This document shows, piece after piece, positions 40,947-47,282 of a stretch of 47,282 bases of DNA. The DNA is from Bacillus thermotolerans (GTDB lineage Bacteria > Bacillota > Bacilli > Bacillales > Domibacillaceae): contig NZ_JWJE02000031.1 in assembly GCF_000812025.2 (NCBI RefSeq), forward strand, positions 1 through 47,282. Direction: 5' to 3'. A program made the position numbers and the translations under genes. The notes below the pieces were generated by a model. It was given only the letters and a program-made list of their open reading frames with translations. It was not told where the DNA came from and made no database searches. Each line of letters starts with the position of its first letter. The first letter of the stretch is position 1.

Positions 40947-42014
40947 GTGGATTTTACGATTAACTATTTATCCTTCTTCGTGATTCATGTCGACGACAAA
41001 GGAGAAAACAAACGCGCCCAGCTCTTTCAGACGCTGGGCGAAGATGATTATGAAAACAGCCCGTTAAAGGACTTTTTGGACGGGGAGTTCACGAAGATTG
41101 CGAAGCGGAAGGTCGACCGGCACCCCAAAGCCGAACAAGCCCCGACGAAAATCGGCTTTTTTACGGCAGAACCCGGCCACGACTTAACGTCCAACCCGAA
41201 CTACAACTTATTCGCCAAAGCGAAAAACGCCTACTCGCTTTTGGAGTTCCAGGAGGCGAGTGAACAGTTTGCGACGCTTTACGCGCAGACAACTGCCGCA
41301 CGCGGCGGCGTCTTTATCGTCGCGAAGGCCCAGCTGAAAAAGTATTTCGACGACCCGTTCGTCTTTATTTTAAAATGCGACTTCGAACCAAAGGTCGCCT
41401 CGATTGCTGACCCGTCGTCGTTGATCCAGCACGTGGAGCTCGCGATCACAACGAAAAACATGAAGTCGATCCAATACCCGTACATGCCCGAAGAAGGCAT
41501 GGTCGAGGAAGGCGAATTAAAAATTCACCAGGCCTCCCACGCCCGCTACTTCGAGGACTTCTTAAAGTACATTGATTATGAGCAGTCCATGCCTGAAATT
41601 GTGAAAACACAGGTCATGGACTTTGTACGGGAAACGGTGATCGAAGACTTTGAGGATGAAAGCCCCGAACGAGCGGAATTCGAGGAAGCGATGGAAGTCT
41701 GGGCGGACAGCCCGAAACGCGAGCTGCAGGAACGCTTCACGACCGAAGAAGTCGTCGAAGCCGCCACCCGTCTGACTGAGCACACGCCTGAACTCGAGCT
41801 GAAGATGAAGCTCGACCACATGTCTGTGAACGCCATGCTGTCGGACTTCGGCGAATCCGTCCACCTCGCTAAGCTCGGCAACCGCTACGTCGTCCTCATG
41901 GAAGCGGACTCCGTCATCTTTGAAAAAGGCTTCTCCCCTATTGAATTCCTGAAGCCCGAGGATCTGCATGAGGTGATTGAGAAGGTGCGGAGGAAGCAAG
42001 GTAGTGGGGTTTGA
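40947..42014 (+). CDS. DUF3900 domain protein
   Basis: The 355-residue soluble protein matches the DUF3900 family of Bacillaceae as I recall it: FTINYLSFFVIHVDDKG at the N terminus, LKDFLDGEFTKIAKRKVDRHP, SNPNYNLF, and KSIQYPYMPEEGMVEEGELKIHQASHARYFEDFLKYIDYEQSMPEI-type central blocks (quoted in parts). Its function is unknown. The start is GTG at 40947 after AGGTGA, 24 bases after the MocR-type gene, so the two may be co-transcribed. A terminator follows. Confidence 0.8.
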   Translation: MDFTINYLSFFVIHVDDKGENKRAQLFQTLGEDDYENSPLKDFLDGEFTKIAKRKVDRHPKAEQAPTKIGFFTAEPGHDLTSNPNYNLFAKAKNAYSLLEFQEASEQFATLYAQTTAARGGVFIVAKAQLKKYFDDPFVFILKCDFEPKVASIADPSSLIQHVELAITTKNMKSIQYPYMPEEGMVEEGELKIHQASHARYFEDFLKYIDYEQSMPEIVKTQVMDFVRETVIEDFEDESPERAEFEEAMEVWADSPKRELQERFTTEEVVEAATRLTEHTPELELKMKLDHMSVNAMLSDFGESVHLAKLGNRYVVLMEADSVIFEKGFSPIEFLKPEDLHEVIEKVRRKQGSGV

Positions 42015-42200
42015 GGGTAATATTGAAGAGTTATAAGTTTAAATGAAAAATGATTTAAAACGTTGAGATAACTGAGGTTACAAGGGGCATTATGACCACA
42101 GTTTTGACAGCAAAAAATATAAAAAGGTAGGCTTAAAGCTGGTGTTTTAAGTTTCTATTTAATCGAAGTATCTCTTTTGAAACAGTATTTTTATCGCTAG

Positions 42201-42236
42201 AAATCCTATCTCCTTTTTGAGGGATAGGATTTTTTC
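42201..42236 (+). terminator. Rho-independent terminator of the MocR-DUF3900 unit
   Basis: AAATCCTATC (42201-42210) pairs with GATAGGATTT (42223-42232) around a 12-base loop, followed by TTTTCG. It may serve the convergent minus-strand gene as well. Confidence 0.85.
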
Positions 42237-42272
42237 GTCAAAAAGCAACCTTCCCAGTGCAAATTATTATAC

Positions 42273-42956
42273 TTAATCTTCCCCGAATTCTTCGATTGAA
42301 AAGAACTCTAGAAATCGCCTTCCGAAACTTGAAATCTTTGTTTTATATTTAACTCCTCCTTTATCATCATCAGTAAATCTACCACCATCTATTTCAACAA
42401 TCGCTTCTTCTAACAAACCTAATCGAATTAATTTGGTGATTTGATATTTTTCGATTGCTTGTTGCTCTCTATACCTTTCTGATCGCATTTCTTTTTCACT
42501 TGGAAGCTTAATATTTAATTCCAAAGACCTTCTCATTTCATATGGCATGTACTTTTCAACAAATATCATAATATCACTATACCTTAGTTCGGATAATACA
42601 TCATAATAATGGTAAATTCGCTCGATTTCTTTCAAATGATTATCAATTATGTGTTCTAAACCATTAAAAATAACCTTTGCTTTTAAATCTTCATCATCTT
42701 CCATTAGTTTTTTTACAATTAGCGGAAAAACTTCTTGCTTATAGAAAATTTCATTTTCACTTAGTTCGATTTTTCTCTTTAAGACTTGTAACTGCTGTTC
42801 GTTTTCATTCATTCGTTTTTGAAGTTTCATCATTTGATATGACTGATACACTTTCCCGATAGCTGGTGCTGCTCCCAAACCAATGTCTATTGCTGTATCT
42901 GCCATTGTACCCTCTTCTATTCCCAGCATGTCTTTAAGATAAGCAACTGGCTCCAT
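42273..42956 (-). CDS. Coiled-coil protein of unknown function
   Basis: The 227-residue protein starts at ATG 42956 after GGGAGGGTG; an in-frame upstream stretch to 43172 has low-complexity content and no ribosome site, so it is not included. The first 40 residues include a short glycine-rich helical patch (ADTAIDIGLGAAPAIGKVYQ), followed by a heptad-rich coiled coil (about 45-75) and a mainly alpha-helical acidic domain. The final part could be a small winged helix. I recognise no family. The codon use is AT-rich compared with the genes to its left, as in the helicase gene upstream, which suggests shared acquisition. Confidence 0.6.
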   Translation of the reverse strand: MEPVAYLKDMLGIEEGTMADTAIDIGLGAAPAIGKVYQSYQMMKLQKRMNENEQQLQVLKRKIELSENEIFYKQEVFPLIVKKLMEDDEDLKAKVIFNGLEHIIDNHLKEIERIYHYYDVLSELRYSDIMIFVEKYMPYEMRRSLELNIKLPSEKEMRSERYREQQAIEKYQITKLIRLGLLEEAIVEIDGGRFTDDDKGGVKYKTKISSFGRRFLEFFSIEEFGED

Positions 42957-43558
42957 CTTCTTCACCCTCCCCGTCTGTTGATTATTATATTTAATAAAGT
43001 AAATCAAGAAGTCTGTGAAAAGCAACTTACTTTTCTGTTGTAAACAACTAATAACTTCCAAGTTTACTATTCCGTGTGCACTATAATAATTCATCAACTC
43101 ACATAAAATAGCCTTATAGCACCTTGAATACTGTACAACTACCTTATTACTCCACCCGCCTTCGATTAGCACTGATTCTTATTAAGAAATTCAATTACGA
43201 TATCGACCCTAATTTCTACTGGTTCAAAAGGTTATATCCTCTTCAATAACACCTTATGAAACTTGAGGACTTCGGGAAACTTTGACTGTCCAGATTTACA
43301 TTTTCCGGATTCGGAATAACATTTAACCTTACTATTTAATACCACATACATAGCAGAGCCTTAAATATATGAAAAAGAGCAGTAAATCAGTATGCTACTC
43401 TTTTTCGTTATTGAATTTTTAATTGATTTGTTTTCTTAACTCTTTTCCCGACATTAGCTCAATACTACTTTACTTTATATATTGTTACTCATTGATTATG
43501 GATAATTTCTTTTGCAATTTGATTAGTGCAAACTTAAAAATGTACTTTCCATATCTAA
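42957..43558 (-). other. AT-rich gene-free stretch with a bidirectional hairpin
   Basis: In 602 bases I see no gene that can be supported. GAAAAAGAG (43371-43379) and CTCTTTTTC (43398-43406) form a stem that can terminate the minus-strand helicase transcript. The remainder is AT-rich and shows no repeat or promoter that I would defend. Confidence 0.45.
43371..43406 (-). terminator. Hairpin terminator downstream of the DUF2075 gene
   Basis: GAAAAAGAG and CTCTTTTTC pair exactly, extended by AG/CT after a mismatch. The T-run lies within the stem arm on either strand, so the direction is not fixed. It sits about 150 bases after the DUF2075 stop. Confidence 0.5.
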
Positions 43559-45508
43559 TTAATTGTAACCTTCTCCCTCCTCAGCAACCCTCGATAAATC
43601 CTTAAAAAACTCGTTTTCTTCATAATTGTGTTGTACTTCTTTAATCCGCTTCACGAGGTACTCTTCCAATTCTTTATCGGTACAATAGATAAAGCAGCCC
43701 TTCTGCCCCCGGGTCATTAAGGTTCGATACGTGTTACGGATAATCTCGTCTGCCAGCTTTTCCGCTTCTTCCTGATTCTCTTTTAGCATTTTCTTCAGGC
43801 CACGTAAGGAATTATCCGTCTTTGCCCGCTTTGTATGGTCCGTTAATACTTCTCCATCCCTGCAAATGAGGTCCTCGCCGATGATAACACCGACATAATC
43901 GAATTCGAGCCCCTGACATGTGTGTATACAGCCAATTTCATTCACTGACTCTTCATCAATGGCCCACGTGTCGGAGTTATTTAGGTTCCAGCTCTTGCTA
44001 AACTGGTATTCAGGAATTTGGATGTCGTGAAAGTCGGAGTTCGCCTTCCCCTCTTTTACCCAATCCCAGCAGTAGCCCGCCACCATTCGTGACCTATTAT
44101 TCTTTTTATTGAGCTGTTCGATTTCTTCGTACAGCTCTTTTGGATCCTTGTATATCCTGAAGTCATAGTTAGTCCCCATATAATTTGCATTAGCGGTTTC
44201 CCGAATTTGGAGCACATCATCGAGCCAGCTGATGTAGCCGTCTGATCCATTGCAGCGAAACTGCGATTCCAGCTTCATCGTTGTGATATTGCCGCCTAAC
44301 TCCTCTGAAAACCTCTTAATCGCCTCTATACTTCCAATGTCCTTTAATGTCACCCGCTGTCGCTCATCAATAAAAAAGATGGACAGCTTAGAAGCATTCA
44401 TGATTTCCTTAATTTGATTTTCGCCGAGGTTACTGAATAAACCGGACTTCTCATTTAACCGGTGTGCCTCATCAACAATCAATACATCAAATTCATCTTT
44501 TGGCGCCTGGATGTAGCTTCCCGAGCCTTTAAATAAATTATCAATATGCCCCTTGCGAAAGTTTTGCTTCAGCTTTGTCGCATAGACGTTTCTTGGAGCG
44601 GCATTTTTCGTTACATACTGGGCCACAAGACTTCGGTTGGTTGCCTCTACTAATAGATTAATGGCGAGAACTGATTTTCCCGTTCCAGGACCGCCCTCTA
44701 CGACCAAGACTTGTTTCGTGTTTGTCCGCAGGGCTTCATTTGCGAGCTGTAAAGCCGTTTCAAAAACGACCTTCTGATCATCCACCATCACGAACTCCTG
44801 ATTTCCCTGCAGCATGCTGTTTAGTGAGTCCTGCAGTGACTTCGACGGGCGTATTCTTCCTTTATCAATCATATACAGAATTTCCTTGTTATCCCCATGC
44901 TTGATATACCTTTTAATGAAATCACGCAGCTTGCCGGAATCCCCTTTAACAAAGACGGGTGCCTCTTTAATGTAATATTCATAAATGGGGTCAGTAAGAG
45001 GGTCCTTTGCCCCTTGGTTCAAGTAATTGTGCAGGTATGTACAAGGATAAAGCTTCGTGTCCTTTTGCTGCATATTTTCATTGTAGTCTTTTATTAACGC
45101 AGCATAGGACCAGGCTTGATAAGACGGATGAGTCGTCTCATGCAGGCCCCGGTTAAGAGCCGTTTTCACAATCGCTTCCTTGCCCTGCACCTTCTCAACC
45201 TTTTCCCATTGCTTCAATTCTACAATGACTACGGATTGACGCGATTTCCTATCCAACCCGGATATGAGAAAATCCACGCGCTTCGATGTATGAGGAATTT
45301 TGAACTCAATCGCTACTCCCGCATCGTTAGGAATCTCCTGATCGCTTAATACTCTATACATATATTGCATCGAGTTATCCCAAGACCGCACTTCTCGCTC
45401 ATTGATTCGCCCAATCTTATCCGTATAATTCTTGCAAATATTATTGACCAATTGATCATCAAAAACATCACTTAGAAACTCTTCTTTTGTAGCTTCATAG
45501 ATAATCAT
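43559..45508 (-). CDS. DUF2075 nuclease-helicase fusion (SF1-type ATPase)
   Basis: The 649-residue protein has an N-terminal region with a PD-(D/E)XK-like signature, D79 in RVDFLISG and E97-L-K99 in VVIVELKQW, followed by a DUF2075 superfamily 1 ATPase: Walker A GGPGTGKS (272-279), Walker B VLIVDEAHR (342-350), motif III FFIDERQRVT, HTCQGLEFDYVG (motif V) and a C-terminal LMTRGQKGCFIY (motif VI). It probably acts on DNA or RNA ends, as a repair or anti-invader enzyme. The family is widespread, so a defence role is only an inference. The gene is more AT-rich than its neighbours. ATG 45508 with GTGAGGGGACATAATG. Confidence 0.85.
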   Translation of the reverse strand: MIIYEATKEEFLSDVFDDQLVNNICKNYTDKIGRINEREVRSWDNSMQYMYRVLSDQEIPNDAGVAIEFKIPHTSKRVDFLISGLDRKSRQSVVIVELKQWEKVEKVQGKEAIVKTALNRGLHETTHPSYQAWSYAALIKDYNENMQQKDTKLYPCTYLHNYLNQGAKDPLTDPIYEYYIKEAPVFVKGDSGKLRDFIKRYIKHGDNKEILYMIDKGRIRPSKSLQDSLNSMLQGNQEFVMVDDQKVVFETALQLANEALRTNTKQVLVVEGGPGTGKSVLAINLLVEATNRSLVAQYVTKNAAPRNVYATKLKQNFRKGHIDNLFKGSGSYIQAPKDEFDVLIVDEAHRLNEKSGLFSNLGENQIKEIMNASKLSIFFIDERQRVTLKDIGSIEAIKRFSEELGGNITTMKLESQFRCNGSDGYISWLDDVLQIRETANANYMGTNYDFRIYKDPKELYEEIEQLNKKNNRSRMVAGYCWDWVKEGKANSDFHDIQIPEYQFSKSWNLNNSDTWAIDEESVNEIGCIHTCQGLEFDYVGVIIGEDLICRDGEVLTDHTKRAKTDNSLRGLKKMLKENQEEAEKLADEIIRNTYRTLMTRGQKGCFIYCTDKELEEYLVKRIKEVQHNYEENEFFKDLSRVAEEGEGYN

Positions 45509-45918
45509 TATGTCCCCTCACTTTTTATTTACTATCTTCATTAATCTTGCTTGATCGAATAATGAATGTGTAAGACAACCAACAGTGGGCTGATGGTTCA
45601 GTTTACACGCGGCTTATTTATTGTGATACCCAAATACCTCCGATGAAAGCAAGTAACACCAATAAAAAAGTACTATGTACACGTTAACAAGCTAATGTGC
45701 ATGATAGATTTCTTATTTCCACATTTATTTAAACTATTTAAATATTAACTATACATAAGTCTTTGTATTTAGTAAAATATGCTTAATAATTAAAGAAATA
45801 CATAGCCATGGAGACTTATTTAGAAATCAAGGACTCATTGGGAGCTAGCAGAAAAATAGTTTAACCATTCATATAGTGCCTCTGGAATTATCTTTATGTA
45901 CACAGAAAGGGTGTAACC
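45509..45918 (+). other. Upstream region of the SLH-domain gene
   Basis: These 410 bases show no gene that I can support. The stretch is AT-rich, with several weak TATAAT-like hexamers between 45740 and 45800, and AAAGGGTG immediately before the start of the SLH gene. I do not assign a specific promoter. Confidence 0.35.
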
Positions 45919-46947
45919 ATGAAAAAGTATGCTGTTTTAGTCTTTTTATCTGCAATTCTCGCATTCACATCACTTGGACAGGAAGCATCAGCAGCCTCCC
46001 GTTTTAAGGATGTGCCCTCCACCTATTGGGCCAGTAAGCAAATAGAATACTTATCTGCGAAAGGAATTATTAGTGGATATAATAACGGAGCATTTGGGCT
46101 GCATGACAAAGTCACTCGCGCTCAAGTAGCTATCATGATGAGTCGTGCCTTAAAGCTAAAAACAACTAACGTAACAGATCCGGGATTCGGAGATGTGAAG
46201 AAGAATTTTTACGCTTATAAGGAAATCGCAGCTGTCACAAACGCCGGCATTTTCCCGAAATCAAGCAGGTTTGAGCCAAACCGGGCGATGACTCGTGGGG
46301 AAATGGCACTGGCTCTCGTGAAAGCGTTCAAGCTTTCAGGAAGTTACTCCGGACCAATTTATGATATTAATCAAAATACCGCTCTCTTTAGAGCTGTTGA
46401 CGTCATGGCCGCCAATAAGATTACGACCATCGATGAAAGAGGCCGATACTTACCTAACCAGCAGCTGACACGTGTCCAGTTTTCGGTCTTCCTAGCAAGA
46501 GCCATGGATCCTAAGTTCCGGCAGCTTGCTGTTCAAAGAGACTTTTTAGCGAAAGCGAAGAACGGTCAGGTTGGTACTTGCTCCATCCCTTATCACCATA
46601 CAAAAACGATAAAAATGGTTAATAAGAAACTGGGGCAGCCTCGTGACGAATTTTATTGGGCAGGAGGGTTTGGTCAGCATTATGGAGGTTGTATATATTA
46701 CTTTGAAGATGATATAAATCCGAATGCTAAAATGACGGCTATTGAATACCTGCCGTATGATCCGGATTTAACTCTAGCCAAAGCCCAACAAGTTCTCGGC
46801 AAGCCAAACGCTGAATGGTATGACGACATCGATGGAGACGGCTGGACGATCTATTACGATTTAGGCCGGTATGGTGTTATGATGAGCGCGTACGAAAAGC
46901 ATGAACCAATTAGTATTATTACTTTTATAGGCAGTTCATGGTTCTAA
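45919..46947 (+). CDS. S-layer homology (SLH) domain protein
   Basis: The 342-residue protein has a signal peptide MKKYAVLVFLSAILAFTSLG with cleavage near ASA-AS, three SLH repeats (about 28-80, 90-150 and 150-205: FKDVPSTYWASKQIEYLSAKGII, FGDVKKNFYAYKEIAAVTNAGI, DINQNTALFRAVDVMAANKI), and a C-terminal region with two copies of a short motif (KKLGQPRDEFYW, QVLGKPNAEWYDD) reminiscent of DUF4309/SmpA-like domains. SLH domains bind secondary cell wall polymer, so it is displayed on the cell wall. The C-terminal domain's ligand is unknown. ATG start after AAAGGGTG. Confidence 0.88.
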   Translation: MKKYAVLVFLSAILAFTSLGQEASAASRFKDVPSTYWASKQIEYLSAKGIISGYNNGAFGLHDKVTRAQVAIMMSRALKLKTTNVTDPGFGDVKKNFYAYKEIAAVTNAGIFPKSSRFEPNRAMTRGEMALALVKAFKLSGSYSGPIYDINQNTALFRAVDVMAANKITTIDERGRYLPNQQLTRVQFSVFLARAMDPKFRQLAVQRDFLAKAKNGQVGTCSIPYHHTKTIKMVNKKLGQPRDEFYWAGGFGQHYGGCIYYFEDDINPNAKMTAIEYLPYDPDLTLAKAQQVLGKPNAEWYDDIDGDGWTIYYDLGRYGVMMSAYEKHEPISIITFIGSSWF

Positions 46948-46951
46948 AATG

Positions 46952-46989
46952 AATACCCCATAGGTAGCTGCCTATGGGGTATTTTATTT
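46952..46989 (+). terminator. Rho-independent terminator of the SLH gene
   Basis: AATACCCCATAGG (46952-46964) and CCTATGGGGTATT (46971-46983) form a perfect 13-bp stem with a 6-base loop, followed by TTATTTG. Confidence 0.92.
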
Positions 46990-47159
46990 GTTGATTTCAT
47001 AGCCTTTGTGTTGAATCACTTCTAAACTATTCTTTATTCCAAGGTTTGAAGTAATTCCGAAGCATGTTAAATTTGTTAGGCCTCCCCTCTTTGAAGCCCT
47101 CGCGTTACCTTGCAATGACCTTGCCTGCACGATACTAGACTATTATAATTTTCGAGACA

Positions 47160-47192
47160 TAAAAAAGCCGATTCCCAATTGGAGGATCGGCT
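47160..47192 (-). terminator. Rho-independent terminator for a gene beyond the right edge
   Basis: AGCCGAT (47166-47172) and ATCGGCT (47186-47192) form a stem with an inner CCAATTGG. On the minus strand a T run follows, so it would end a leftward transcript entering from beyond the window. Confidence 0.6.
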
Positions 47193-47197
47193 AAAGT

Positions 47198-47248
47198 GTA
47201 CCCTATAGAGTAGACACCAAAAAAAGTCTACCTATAGGGTACTTTTTT
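47198..47248 (+). terminator. Long stem-loop at the right end, terminator or mobile-element end
   Basis: GTACCCTATAG-A-GTAGAC (47198-47215) and GTCTAC-CTATAGGGTAC (47226-47242) form a 17-bp stem with one bulged A and a poly-A-rich loop, followed by TTTTTT. It is a textbook terminator on the plus strand, but the closest plus-strand gene already has its own terminator about 220 bases upstream. An insertion-sequence remnant is possible. Confidence 0.5.
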
Positions 47249-47282
47249 GTATAATTAAGAAACACAACTAGAGATAACATGG

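Noticed and set aside
1-47282. CRISPR array, tRNA, rRNA or transposase gene
   Set aside because: I saw no regular spaced direct repeats, no tRNA-like cloverleaf with a conserved T-arm and no transposase reading frame.

Overview
The window looks like chromosome from a Bacillaceae-type Firmicute. The evidence is strong purine-rich ribosome binding sites, many GTG starts, lipoprotein and SLH signals of Gram-positive type, a FadE-like 599-residue acyl-CoA dehydrogenase, a DUF3900 gene and a Bacillus-style dispersed repeat. No rRNA, tRNA, CRISPR array or intact insertion sequence was seen. The genus cannot be named from sequence alone.

Positions 1-22243 form one catabolic locus around a sigma-54 activator with a PrpR_N sensor region (15920-17809). 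Three near-perfect -24/-12 promoters (7346-7361 minus, 15614-15629 minus, 17990-18005 plus) each carry a GTTTC-N5-GAAAC type dyad. Each dyad centre lies exactly 72 bases upstream of the -12 G, so the three transcripts look like one regulon. Operon 1 (15535 down to 7478) encodes an acyl-CoA dehydrogenase, an SDR dehydrogenase, two MaoC proteins, a thiolase-fold protein lacking the usual nucleophilic Cys, a DUF35 Zn-ribbon protein, a CoA ligase and two RraA-family aldolases. Operon 2 (7305 down to 74) encodes a CaiB-type CoA-transferase, an atypical crotonase, a LigJ-like 4-oxalomesaconate hydratase, a LigB-type extradiol dioxygenase, a Rieske oxygenase, a RidA protein, a third RraA protein and a half-length MFS transporter. 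Operon 3 (18119-22243) encodes a tripartite tricarboxylate transporter with two binding proteins. My reading is import of an aromatic acid with an acyl side chain, CoA activation, side-chain shortening by a steroid-like hydratase/retro-aldolase set, Rieske hydroxylation or O-demethylation, then gallate-type ring cleavage to pyruvate and oxaloacetate. The substrate is not determined.

Positions 22473-22803 hold a decayed small secreted or membrane protein gene. Positions 22870-28511 (minus) encode a second, canonical beta-oxidation operon: acyl-CoA dehydrogenase, 3-hydroxyacyl-CoA dehydrogenase, crotonase, thiolase and a CoA ligase paralogous to the one in operon 1. A PucR-type GAF regulator (28726-30954, minus) and an IclR regulator (31209-31973, plus) are divergent and probably control nearby catabolism.

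The right third is mostly housekeeping: a small membrane protein, a MEDS-domain protein, a vitamin B12 ABC transporter (BtuF, BtuD, BtuC) behind a clear cobalamin riboswitch and terminator, a DUF4260 protein, an AI-2E family permease, MsrA, a MocR-type regulator and a DUF3900 protein. Positions 42200-45500 are AT-rich and carry a coiled-coil protein of unknown function and a DUF2075 nuclease-helicase, a possible accessory or defence insertion. An SLH-domain surface protein and several hairpins end the window.
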